Source of the DNA: Pseudeuparius sepicola
Lineage: Eukaryota; Arthropoda; Insecta; Coleoptera; Anthribidae
Length of the DNA: 64,000 nt
NCBI GenBank assembly: GCA_963920635.1
Contig: OY987307.1
Location: 6,014,001-6,078,000, forward strand
Reading direction: 5' to 3'
A program made the translations under genes and the position numbers. The notes under the pieces were generated by a model, which saw only the letters and a program-made list of their open reading frames with translations, was not told the DNA's origin and ran no database searches. Of this stretch, positions 49,235-58,945 are shown piece by piece. Numbering within the stretch: position 1 is the stretch's first letter; each line of letters begins with the position of its first letter.

Positions 49235-50004
49235 TGGGAGTTTTTTTGTTTCCTTAAAAATAAACCAAAGCCTCGCTTGTTTTTTCTCAAGTAAAGCCCC
49301 GATCTGATTGCTTCCATCGCTTTGTTATGACGTTTTTGTTCTTCCATCTTTTTCTGCATATCTTTCGCAGCGATAACTGTTTTAGCAATCGCGCTAGCAC
49401 CACCTGCCACCGATCCAAGAGCTCCCAAAGCACCTAGGATTGGAATCAAAGGAAGAAAGCCACCGCTCGCTTCAAAAGGAATTATTCTGGGGATTCGCAC
49501 TTTATTCTTTCCACCTACTTTTTTAACTGCCAAACGTGCCGCTTTAATTGCAGCTAGTGTGGTTTTCTTAATTCCTTTTTCATTATTAAGTTGATTTCCG
49601 TTAAATGATTTTTTCAATGATTTTTCAACCTTTTTCACTATATCACGTTTGAACGATTTTTTTAAGCCCATACCTAACTTGCGTTTAGTTTTCATTGTTG
49701 TAGTAACAAACCAAGCAGCTGCCTTTTCACCTAGTTTTGCGTCCTTAGACTTAACTCTTTGCCAAGCTTTATTTTCTAACACTCGATCGGCTTTATGTCG
49801 ATCCTCTAAAGAGGAAGATTTTGAATATTTTATGTCGTGTTCCTTGCATGCAGCATCGAGAGGATTTATGCCAGGGTCTCCCCTAGCTAATCTCTTGTTT
49901 AGCTTAGTTCCAGGTCCGCAATATTGGTATCCAGGAACATGCAATTCAACTGGTAGATTACTGATAAGGGTATTAACCAAACCGTCTCCTGTGAATGATA
50001 ACAT
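49231..50004 (-). CDS. PLA2-domain minor virion protein (copy C)
   Basis: An intact 257-residue homologue of 144-914: PGYQYCGPGTKL, DAACKEHDIKYSK (HD catalytic pair), basic middle, GGFLPLIPILGALGALGSVA hydrophobic pX-like segment, SGLYLRKNKRGFG end. ATG 50004 aligns with the start used in copy A. The stop is four bases inside the protease frame. Confidence 0.85.
   Translation of the reverse strand: MLSFTGDGLVNTLISNLPVELHVPGYQYCGPGTKLNKRLARGDPGINPLDAACKEHDIKYSKSSSLEDRHKADRVLENKAWQRVKSKDAKLGEKAAAWFVTTTMKTKRKLGMGLKKSFKRDIVKKVEKSLKKSFNGNQLNNEKGIKKTTLAAIKAARLAVKKVGGKNKVRIPRIIPFEASGGFLPLIPILGALGALGSVAGGASAIAKTVIAAKDMQKKMEEQKRHNKAMEAIRSGLYLRKNKRGFGLFLRKQKNSQ
49240..49246 (-). promoter_or_regulatory. 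Candidate -1 frameshift site (A-AAA-AAC), copy C
   Basis: On the minus strand the PLA2 codons CAA-AAA-AAC contain the slippery heptamer in phase, followed by two sense codons and TGA. A -1 slip leads directly into the protease frame. Surrounding codons differ from copy A but the heptamer is retained. Confidence 0.6.
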
Positions 50005-50009
50005 TAGAC

Positions 50010-50042
50010 TGAATGCAGGTCTTTACATGAAAATATATTTAT
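50010..50042 (-). promoter_or_regulatory. TATA/initiator promoter of PLA2-protease (copy C)
   Basis: TTATAAATATA followed by CATTCAGTCTAATG; the initiator lies directly before the PLA2 ATG. Confidence 0.55.
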
Positions 50043-50045
50043 AAG

Positions 50046-50449
50046 TTCCAATTTATTTTCCTTGAATTTATTCAACTGTTTACCACATTTATATCCGAAC
50101 GCGTTAAGATTTCAGTTAAACGAACCTCGGGAAAGTGTGTTTATATAAATGTTGTATAAAGAATAATTTCGTATAATGAAACGACTTTATTGCAGACCCA
50201 CTTTAATTCACCGCCAAACATCGAATCATCGAGGTCTGCGTTGGATAACTCTTAATTTTAATTTAAATAAAGTTTAAAACACTGGCACGTAGCCCGTAAA
50301 TATTTAAAGTAGTATAATTTTCAATTTAGATTGAGCCTTGCAACTGATGACTCATAACCGCTATTTATGAATGAGTTATTATTTCAGGTTTTAAACAGAG
50401 TACGTTGCTGTCTTTCATTGCTATCGAATTATGGATCGCTTGATCCAGT
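50046..50449. other. AT-rich spacer between Polinton C and the small element
   Basis: No supported gene. A recognisable Polinton terminal repeat was not found here. Confidence 0.3.
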
Positions 50450-50699
50450 TACTTTGTGAGTCATACCATTGTTGTTTATTTACAGCAAATAAAGATTGGA
50501 ATTTGAATTATTTGTTTTATTTACAACAGTTTATCATTTCTCATAATAAAAGACTGGCTGATGTTTAAACCTTTATTAAAAATAATGAGATATTTTCAAA
50601 CACAAGCATGACGCTTTTATATTCCTTTATTAAGTACGTTTTATGACTAATACAAGATTATAACACAAATTACTATTTGAAGAATTCCATGTTAATTTT

Positions 50700-51020
50700 C
50701 TATTCCCCCAATGACCATATTTCAAACTGATTGGCCTTGTTTTTTCCCATATCCGGTTGTCCTTTGTAAACCAACGCGTATTTTTCACTGGAAAAATGTT
50801 CGAGGCACGGTTTGAACGCCTGTGTCACTCTGTTCGGCAGGAAAACGACACTCTCCTCCAACTCCAGCAAAATGGTCTCCCCGAACGTCGTTTGCACCAC
50901 CTTGCCCGAGAGAATTTTCATCGGCACGCCTTCATCCAATTCCACTAACTTTACCGTCGGTTTCTGAGACAAGCAACCAACTTTGTTGATGGTTTCCAAA
51001 TCCATTTTGCTGCAAGCCAT
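50700..51020 (-). CDS. OB-fold-like small protein (intact copy in element)
   Basis: A 106-residue protein (MACSKMDLETINKVG start; MKILSGKVVQTTFGETILLE, SVVFLPNRVTQAF; end QFEIWSLGE). It shares the TxFGE...VVFLPxRVT core with the Polinton proteins TKYGEKVVVE...ILPQRFT. It is preceded by a GATAAAAGAC TATA-like box and TTCAGTAGCC initiator. A replication accessory or ssDNA-binding role is inference. Confidence 0.6.
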   Translation of the reverse strand: MACSKMDLETINKVGCLSQKPTVKLVELDEGVPMKILSGKVVQTTFGETILLELEESVVFLPNRVTQAFKPCLEHFSSEKYALVYKGQPDMGKNKANQFEIWSLGE

Positions 51021-51127
51021 CTTCGGCTACTGAACTCCAAACAGCAAACTCTGTCTTTTATCAAAGCTAGAGGGGTGGGGCTAATGGAAATGCCTTCCCA
51101 CCCAAATTCATAGAAGTGCGCCACTCT

Positions 51128-51265
51128 GGTACACTTTGACCTCTAAGCCTCCTTGAAGCGATTCAACCTTGAAGCGATTCTCGGAAATTAACCTTGAAGC
51201 TATTCTAACCACGCCCCCCTTCTATTCCCAGAAATTAACCTTGAAGCGATTCTCGGAAATAAAGG
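51128..51265 (-). repeat. Iteron-like repeats, left of cassette
   Basis: Copies of GCTTCAAGG(TTAATTTC) on the minus strand, the same words as at 31765-31990, here adjoining the start of the viral-type cassette. Confidence 0.75.
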
Positions 51266-51299
51266 AACATGGGTAAAAATGTAGTGAACATAAGAAAAT

Positions 51300-51424
51300 A
51301 CGTGAGTAATAACACAAAAGTTACCCATGAACTTAACTGGTTTGAAATTTAATCTGGTGGGTATAAAGTTACCCATGAACTTAACTAGTTTGAAAATTTA
51401 TCTGGTGGGTATATAAAGAAAAGT
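51300..51424. repeat. 57-bp tandem duplication with TATA box
   Basis: AAAGTTACCCATGAACTTAA followed by CTGGTTTGAAA and ATCTGGTGGGTAT occurs twice in tandem; the second copy ends in TATATAAAG, the likely TATA box of the NS1-like gene. Confidence 0.75.
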
Positions 51425-51445
51425 TTCACTTGATTCCAAGCAGTA

Positions 51446-52177
51446 ATGGAAGAAACATTTGGTAAAAAGTTACAATACAAAGATTATGAATATGAATTAG
51501 CACTACAAGGTGGAATAATTCAGAGTAAAAGTGAGGTGATACAAAGGAAATTTAAAGATTATTTGAATGTGGAAGAATTATTTCAAACGAAAGAAGGTTC
51601 AGTTTGGCGTGAAGTGCTCGAAAAATACAGAATTAATGATAAAGGAATTTCCGTGGATTTACATATTTGTTTTGGTTTATCTAGTGAAACAGTTCGCAAG
51701 TGGTTTGACATTATATGCAGAAAAGATCCTAAGTGTCGTACTATTGTACTATATGGTAAAAGTAATTGTGGAAAAAGTTTATTGGTTAAAGCGTTGACGT
51801 TTCCAATAGCACCTGGCTATATAGTAAGAGATTCTGGATCTAACGTTCATTGGTTAGAACATATATATCAAAAAAACTTAATTGTATGGGAAGAACCTAG
51901 TATTCATTTACAAATAATTGAAGATACTAAGTTGTTGTTAGCAGGAGAAGAAATACCAATAAATAGAAAAAATAAACCAGTAATTACAAGGAAACCAGGA
52001 CCCGCAGTTATAATTTCAACAAATAGAGAATTTTGGTGGCAGGACCCAGAACCATTATTAAATAGAATTTATATAACTAAATTTAATAATTTAATTAAAG
52101 ATCATTTCAACTTTTACTTAAGCGAAGGTATGATAATTGATTATTTGTGTAGAGTATATGACGGACACTTTGGTTGA
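51446..52177 (+). CDS. Parvovirus NS1-like superfamily 3 helicase
   Basis: A 243-residue protein with Walker A LYGKSNCGKSLLVKAL near 109-124, Walker B LIVWEEPS near 152-159, a K-rich B' segment (LLLAGEEIPINRKNKPV) and motif C AVIISTNREFWWQD, the layout of the Parvo_NS1 helicase. The HUH nickase domain normally N-terminal in NS1 is not present; a complete short protein is suggested by a TATATAAAG promoter 39 bases before the ATG. In parvoviruses the domain unwinds replicating DNA. The downstream ORF overlaps its last 20 bases. Bidnavirus or densovirus affinity is possible but not tested. Confidence 0.82.
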   Translation: MEETFGKKLQYKDYEYELALQGGIIQSKSEVIQRKFKDYLNVEELFQTKEGSVWREVLEKYRINDKGISVDLHICFGLSSETVRKWFDIICRKDPKCRTIVLYGKSNCGKSLLVKALTFPIAPGYIVRDSGSNVHWLEHIYQKNLIVWEEPSIHLQIIEDTKLLLAGEEIPINRKNKPVITRKPGPAVIISTNREFWWQDPEPLLNRIYITKFNNLIKDHFNFYLSEGMIIDYLCRVYDGHFG

Positions 52178-53210
52178 AGAAAATTTAGTTAGTACTTTTG
52201 CAAAAAGATCTGCGTTAAGTGATTTTACATCAATTTCTAACATGGTTGATAATCAAACTCCAAATGATACTCAAAATAAACGGTTCAAAACTGTTACTAA
52301 GCCAGAAATTTTAAATGCTACATCAACATACATGTCTAGAAGTCAGCCAATTGACGTCACGGATGGAAAGTGGCATAAATTTAATTTTATATTATATCAT
52401 CAATCAATTGATAAAAATAATTTGAATGCGTTTACCACTGCTGCTAATCCATTTGCAATTCCGTTAAATTTATTTTTTAACATTTTACATACAAAGGATA
52501 CTGAAGAAACAGCATATATTCCAAGTATATCAGCATGCCAAACAGATTTCTATATGTGGTATAAGTTACTTAGTTGTAAATTAGAAGCTGAAAATTTCTT
52601 AATTTCTGTTGAAAGAGATGCCAGTGGTGGAATTCAATTTTTAGATGATGTAGTATTTGAAGTTAGGAAAATATATTTAACAAATAACGGAGACCAAAGT
52701 ACAGTAGATAGAGAATATCAAATGCAGTGTAAATTACAAGACTTAAAGACATTATCAATTGAGTTAGATTTTAAACAATTTGGATGGATTCATTGGAAAG
52801 AATTTGAATTTTCAATTGTAGCTGATGATAAAAAAGAATATAATGCATATTACATGCTAGCTCATTTGCTTGATCAGTCAATTACTTGGGACCATGCTAG
52901 AATTTTTTGTGAAACTCCTCCTTACTATTATCAAATTAGAGCAATTAATATACCTCCAGCAATGACTAATATTAAAATTAATTTAGGATATACATCTAGA
53001 TTTATAAGTAATTATTGTGTCAGAGGTAGACCATCTGTTAATTTTCCATTTTTACAACCAGCTGGTATGTATACAGGAGGTGGTGAAAATATTAAATGGA
53101 ATAAAGATATTGCAGACACTGTAAAAAATAAATTTAGCAATCATACTAGAAATGAATTTAAAAAAAATGCTTCTAAAGATGTATTGAAAAAAGTTAATAA
53201 AATTACATAA
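52158..53210 (+). CDS. Unknown 350-residue protein, possible capsid
   Basis: The frame overlaps the helicase end and fills the slot where small ssDNA viruses keep VP. It starts MTDTLVEENLVSTFAKRS and is rich in aromatic residues and predicted beta strands (WHKFNFILYHQS, NPFAIPLNLFFNIL, QTDFYMWYKLLSCKL, FVEVRKIYL-like), with a Lys/Asn-rich C-terminus. I recognise no family motif. A jelly-roll capsid is a guess from position, length and composition. Its poly(A) region converges on that of the Rep-type gene within a few bases. Confidence 0.45.
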   Translation: MTDTLVEENLVSTFAKRSALSDFTSISNMVDNQTPNDTQNKRFKTVTKPEILNATSTYMSRSQPIDVTDGKWHKFNFILYHQSIDKNNLNAFTTAANPFAIPLNLFFNILHTKDTEETAYIPSISACQTDFYMWYKLLSCKLEAENFLISVERDASGGIQFLDDVVFEVRKIYLTNNGDQSTVDREYQMQCKLQDLKTLSIELDFKQFGWIHWKEFEFSIVADDKKEYNAYYMLAHLLDQSITWDHARIFCETPPYYYQIRAINIPPAMTNIKINLGYTSRFISNYCVRGRPSVNFPFLQPAGMYTGGGENIKWNKDIADTVKNKFSNHTRNEFKKNASKDVLKKVNKIT

Positions 53211-53213
53211 AAA

Positions 53214-54089
53214 TTAAAATTGGTTTATTAATTCTTCAATATAATCATTTAAATTTCCAGGAACGTCCTCAAATCCATTATCTACTTCACTTGGCATATC
53301 CAAAAAGTTGTGTGGCTTTAGAAAATTCTGTTCATGTCTCAATTCTTTGTGTAGATCTTTTTTGTTACCATATAATTTTGTGTAAAAAGTATGTATTACC
53401 ATTCTTCTTCTGCATGCCTTCATGGTTTCTTCATGAATATTTTTTGGCCATAAAAGCTCCTCATGATTACAGCAAATAATTCTTTTCATTCCTGCTGGAA
53501 TTCGAACTGAACCATATTTGACATTCTGTGTAATGGGATTTTCTACGTCCAATAGTTTCAAAAAAGTTAAAGGTGACCAATTTGAAAAGTCTAAATCATC
53601 TAAAACAATTCCATCGGTTTTGTACGACAAACGTCGCCAGTCCTCTTTATCTCTTACGTGTAAGGGATTCTCAAAATGAGATAAAGCATATTGTGTCTTT
53701 CCTAAACCTGTCTCACCTATGAAAACAAGTACAATATTCTTATTTAGTTCCATAAAAGGCACATCAAAATCTTCTTTACGGTATAAACTTTTGTCATTTC
53801 TATTAAATTTAGATTCAAAGTAAAATGCAATTTTTTTTTGATTTTGTATATAATACAAAACGTCATTATTTTCTATGAATTTCATGGCGTCATCATAATT
53901 ACCAGTAGCAACAGCTTTTTCAATCATGTCTGCATTACATTTTCGACTAAAATTTGGAATTTCCCCATAACATAAAATTTCGGTTCCAATATCACGCTTT
54001 TCTTCATTAGTACAATATTTCATCATAGCATTTGCGTCATTTGTAACTTGTATATTTTCATCTCCAAGTAATTTAATTACACTCTGCAA
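53214..54089 (-). pseudogene. CRESS-DNA-type Rep helicase, N-terminus missing
   Basis: The frame has a GNYDDAMKFIEN linker helix, Walker A FIGETGLGKTQYAL, Walker B GIVLDDLDF, a conserved KYGSVRIPAGMKRIICCN motif C and CRRRM arginine region, as in Rep proteins of circular Rep-encoding ssDNA viruses and related plasmids. The expected N-terminal HUH endonuclease is absent: the frame opens with TTG exactly where the iteron repeats begin, and the first ATG is 22 codons in. I read this as truncation at the junction, though a helicase-only protein is possible. Confidence 0.7.
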
Positions 54090-54165
54090 ACCTTGAAGCG
54101 GTTCTCGGAAATTAACCTTGAAGCTATTCTAGGAAACCACGCCCCTTGACCTTGAACACCCCATC
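54088..54165 (-). repeat. Iteron-like repeats, right of cassette
   Basis: GCTTCAAGG words in GGTTAATTTCCGAGAACCGC context match those on the other side of the cassette in the same orientation, so the cassette is bracketed by direct repeats. Confidence 0.75.
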
Positions 54166-54227
54166 GCGACTTCGCAACAACGACGACCTTGGCGGCCATT
54201 TTGGACTCGTACCCGCTTTGACTCACT

Positions 54228-54790
54228 ACTTGTCTAATATTTAAAATCGATGTTTTTTATAGACTAAACTTAAGTATAGAGTAATGTGATATTATTAGTA
54301 CTCTCAGCGAATGAATGGTATATAAGTGTATGAAAAGCACTCGCGCGTTTAGTAAAGAAACATATATTTTCACTTGAGAATTATCTGAGGGAACAGATAA
54401 GTTGGCGAGTTAACAAAAACAATATAAAATGAATTTCACTTACCTCTCTTAAAAGCACTACTAGTTGGATGGCACCTTGGTTATGTGAAAACACGCACAC
54501 TAAATATAATTCAATGTGCACCTACTAATTATTCTATTTTACACGTCTTGCTTCTTGTCTAACATTTAAAATATATGTTTTTATAGACTAAACTTAACTA
54601 TAGAGCAATGTAATGTTATTAGTACTCTTAGCGAATGAATGACATACAATTGTATGAAAAGCACTCACGAATATATTTTCACTTGAGAATTATTAAACAG
54701 TTAACTTGGTGAGTTAACAAAAACATTGAAAAATGAATTTAACTTACCTATCTTAAAATCACTACTATTTGGATGGCACCGCTATTATGT
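54228..54790. repeat. About 320-bp direct repeat with CTTGTCTAA start
   Basis: Two copies (from about 54228 and 54551) share TATAGACTAAACTTAA, GTATGAAAAGCACTC, TTCACTTGAGAATTAT and CACTACTA.TTGGATGGCACC. The element at 50455-54226 inserted at the start of the first copy. Confidence 0.8.
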
Positions 54791-55815
54791 GTCTTGCTAA
54801 AATCGATAAACATCACCAAAAATTCCTAACACACATACATTTGAAAATTGCCATATCTGGGTGGAATTTGACTGTTTCATAGATATTGCAAATGATAATT
54901 TTTTATCTTGATTGACTGAATAGCTATTTTGAGAGTAGATTTTTAGATAGGTACTGATTTTTCGTATATGAGAGTTAGAATTTGAAACTACATATAGTCG
55001 GGAGCTGAGAATATGAGTTCTATGTAAGTTCTTTATCAGTTCAAGCACCTCTTATACCTAACGATTGAATTTAATTTAGCTGTAAAAATATGCAAACCAT
55101 AATTTTAAAATTTACTTAAACAGCGTGCAAAGGGGTGACAATAGCATAATTATTCAGCAATGTGCTTTAGCAATACTAAATCATTAACCATAAAAAAATT
55201 CATTTTTTTTCAACTACTAATATTGGTAATGATGTAATAGTAATGGCAACCCCTGCACAATAATTCGGCTTCTTGACGCGCACTAAATATATTCAGTATG
55301 CACCACCTAATTATTCTATTTCCACGTCTTGCTAAAATCGATAAATATCTCTGAAAATACCTTATATAATACAGAGTGTAGTTTACATTTGAAAATTGTA
55401 GTATCTGTGTGGAATTTCGCTGTTTCATAGATATTGCAAATGATAATTTTTGTCTTGATTGATTGATTAGCTATTTTGAGGATAGATTTGATAGGTACAG
55501 ATTTTTCATATATGAGGGTCAGAATTGGAAACAACGTATAGTCAGGTGCTGAGAATAAGAGTTGTAGGTGAGTTCTTTATCTATTCGAGTATCTCTTATA
55601 CCTAACGAATGAATATAATTTAACTGTAAAAATATCCAAAGCATAATTTTAAAATTTGCTATAAACAGCGTGCAAATGGGGTGACAATAGCATAATAATT
55701 ATTCAGCAAAGTGCTTTAGCAATCATTAACCATAAAAAATTGTTTTTGTTTTCAACTACTAATATTAGTAATGACGTAATAGTAATTGCTAACCCTGCAC
55801 AATAATGCGGATGCT
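54785..55815. repeat. About 520-bp direct duplication, noncoding
   Basis: The block with TTTCATAGATATTGCAAATG, TCTTATACCTAACGA, AAACAGCGTGCAAA and GGGTGACAATAGCATAAT occurs twice (about 54785-55265 and 55320-55815). Open frames inside differ between copies and are not supported as genes. Confidence 0.8.
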
Positions 55816-57564
55816 TCACATAATTTCACATTTTAAGAGAGTAAATATCTACAAAGTTTCTAATTAATTATTTATCCGCGAATATCATCGTTTTACCTGA
55901 CTTGATAAACTACATTTTCTAGTGAATATAATAAATTATTTAATATCCAATAAAAAATATTTCAAGTAAGTTTTTTAACTTCACATATGGCTGAACGGTT
56001 CAACATAAAAATATTAAAATTTTTCTCAATTTAGTGATTTTTTCATTAAGTTTCTAATAAAAAATGAAATGCAACAATAATTCGATGCAAACCCTCACAA
56101 TGGGATTAATTTGCAAAATATTATGGACACACCTACCGAGAAAAATAATTTATATTGGGTGCAATTAACATTTTAGTTTCACTTTACGTTTAGTGAAATT
56201 AGGGTAAAGGTGTCTCAATAATGGGCATCGCCTGGAGTGCAAGGTTCAGTCCGGGACTTATTATTATCATAATTTTAGTGTTATATTGCAAATACACAAA
56301 TATTTAGAAAATGTAAATAATACATTTATTGAAATTGCAATACTCATTCAATTTTTAAGCTTAATTTGATTTCAAATATTTTTTTAGAAGACTAAAGAAA
56401 TTCATACTCGTTACATACAAATTAGATTATAATTAGAGACATGTTTAGCATTCATACAAATAATGTAATTTGTTATGTTTTCAAATATTGAGATACTAGG
56501 ACACATTAAAAGGGTAAAAGTTTAAAAAATTCTAATCCTATGATTTAGAGTATTTTTTAAATTCATTTGGTTGCTTCTCATAATTTCTATTGCTAAGAGA
56601 ATATCTGCAAAAACTTTCTAATTAATTCATCTGTGAATATCACTGTTTTTACTCAGTGAAAATACTAAATAATTACAAATATAGTAAAAAGTTTTAAACA
56701 TAAATGGAATTAGAATGATTGAAAATTTGCAGCTATAATTAATATTTATTAATATTTCATGAAAATGGAATTTACGGTTCTGGACTTATTATTACTTAAT
56801 ATTAATGATATATAAAGCGAATATTTTTAATAAACGAAAAGCAAATAAAATTTTTATAAAAGTTACTGAATCGGACTTTGCGAGCAATAATAATTTAATT
56901 GATAATTGGAAAATTATCTCACCGCGAAGTCGCTAAAAAATTACTTCACGTTTTACAAATTTATAGCCCCGTAAGAAATACATGGGGAAATTGTGCTTGA
57001 ACCGACATAGCTTACCTACTAAGGTGTGAGACCATCATCGAAGTATTTTTGCATAATATCATGTGTTGAATAAGACATTCTTAAATAGGGCTAAGTTTCT
57101 GCAACTTTAGTTCTATGAGTGTGATTGAAGAGAATCTAAAAACAAGCAGTTTTTAAATTAAATATGGGAACCCACCCGCTAAACACAAAAGGAATATAAC
57201 ATTCTAAGAACATTCCATGAGAATGACCAGATGAGTCAAGCTAATAATGAATACAATGAACTATAAATAAGGGTACAGGACACCCCAAACTAGACGGGAT
57301 CAATTTACGGGGAAGTACTTTGAAGGAGACAGACACGCAGTTTTAGAATCATAATAAAAAAATTGTGCTTTTACTCACCATAACAGATGCTTGATGTGGG
57401 GGATCATCAAGGCAGCAGGCCAACATGTCGAGGTGTCTGCAGGCGCCACATGGAAACCTCTACTAGAAACAATGAGGTATGAAGCAACCATTCCATTAAC
57501 ATTATCTTCAAAATGGTACATAGACCAACCAACCCCAGACAACCGTGCAACAGCAACAACCTAA
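55816..57564. other. AT-rich spacer
   Basis: I see no gene, RNA gene or clear repeat. Short words from the flanking duplication recur weakly near 56570-56640. Confidence 0.3.
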
Positions 57565-58480
57565 GGAGATTTTAACATGTCCATTTTTTCTACGAAGCCC
57601 ACGTTAGCATTATACTCCTTTACGAGCTTAGGACATGATATATTTTCCAATGTACCATCTTTCATTTTCCTTCGAATCGTTTCATTTTCAGATGGATTGG
57701 TGATTACTCAGAAATAAGACTCCTTTGCGATCCTTCCATTTTAAAAATACAATCCCATCTTTACTAACTCGCCAATCAGAGTGTTCTCTTTCTAACTTAC
57801 TGTCTTTTTTATATCTTTTAGAGTACCACATGCATAAATGAAATTTTCTTGTAACTTTTTTTGCAATGCCAGTGAGTTAAAATATTTGTCAATGTAAATA
57901 TTGTGACCTTTGCCTACCAAATCTTGCGTAAGATCCTTGACATCCTTCACAACTCTGGCCCCTAAATCCTTTTCAGGTGCACCCATAACCTTTCCGGTAT
58001 AAATTTGAAATTGTGAAATAAATCCACATTCGTTTGCTCTGATCCGAACCTTGTAACTCCGTTTCATGGGTTTCATGGGCATAAATTGCTTCAGGGAACT
58101 GCGCCCTTTGAATTTGATCATGGATTCGTCTATGGCTTGATTTGGTGAGGGCTTGTAAGAAGAAATAAATGTTTCGGACAGGTTTCAAGTACCTACTTTA
58201 TACAATTTATCAAAATTGTTTTCATTGATTTAAGGAGTTATCGTTCAAATGGAGATTCCTAAGAAGCCATATAAAATGGTCCCTAGGCATACAAGAATTT
58301 GTAAAATGATCTCTTATTTCCTTTCTGGAAGACCAATAATCCCTCATACTTGGAAGCGGTTTTATTCCCATAAGTAAATTTATGCCGAGAAAAACTTTTA
58401 CCTCATCAGCATTTGTTGGTACAAAAGAATGAATTTTCACATTTTCACAAAGTTGAAAATTCAAATTCATTTTCTCGGAA
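57565..58480 (-). pseudogene. piggyBac transposase remnant
   Basis: Minus-strand fragments VKVFLGINLLMGIKPLPSMR, HFIWLLRNLHLNDN, MIKFKGRSSLKQFMPMKPMK, YKVRIRANECGFISQFQIY, RVVKDVKDLTQDLVGKGHNI and IYIDKYFNSLALQKKL are typical of the piggyBac DDE_Tnp_1_7 domain in order. There is an internal deletion and frame change between 58222 and 58188, an in-frame stop after the WRVSKDG segment, and no N-terminus. It is inactive. Confidence 0.85.
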
Positions 58481-58945
58481 ACTACGCCCTAGCACCAAAA
58501 ACCAAGGCAAGCGATTCGTGTTCAAGGACCTCGAAAACTGAGGGTAGCCAAAACTTCAAGAAAATCGGGGGGGGGGCGCACCATGCTAAATAATTACCGA
58601 AAATAATATCAAACTCACCTAGCACAGAAGCACTCATCGTAAGTAACTTAGTAATAATCACATTTACCACTTAACTACAACTTGTTTCACTTTTCACAAT
58701 ATTAAGTTCTCAACTTTTTCGCGAGCTTTTTCCATAGAATTTAATCAATGTCTTTTCATAGAAGTTGTTTCTCTGATGTGCTTGATATGTGAATGATTTT
58801 ATCTCGGATTTGATAAATGCTGAACTTTTTTTGTTTTGTTTTGAGGTACTCAGCCCGACGACCACGACCAGGTGGGTCCCATACGCCGGGAAAACTCCAA
58901 TTTAACGAAGTAACCAAACACAAAAATACGATCACTGCCATGAAT

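Larger units (their letters stand above)
35136..50045. mobile_element. Polinton C (rearranged, partly broken)
   Basis: This block has homologues of ATPase, DUF8207-like, fibre-like, integrase, orphan, CHHC, polB, OB-fold-like, membrane, accessory, major capsid, small basic, penton, protease and PLA2 genes. Terminal inverted repeats were not found by eye, so limits are set by outer genes and their TATA boxes. ATPase through polB keep the order of Polinton A, but the capsid module lies on the other side in the opposite relative orientation. There are at least five frame breaks. Confidence 0.75.
50455..54226. mobile_element. 3.8-kb element carrying ssDNA-virus-type genes
   Basis: The ends show a short inverted repeat, GTGAGTCA at 50456-50463 and TGACTCAC at 54219-54226, and TACTT stands directly outside both ends (50450-50454 and 54227-54231), a candidate 5-bp target duplication. 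Inside are an OB-fold-like gene (minus), an NS1-like helicase and a second plus-strand ORF, and a convergent Rep-type helicase (minus). Iteron-like repeats flank the cassette. The copy at 31.67-32.65 kb lacks the cassette. I do not know a described element with this gene set. Confidence 0.65.

Noticed and set aside
54797..55534. Short ORFs in the duplicated AT-rich block
   Set aside because: Frames are not conserved between the two duplicate copies.
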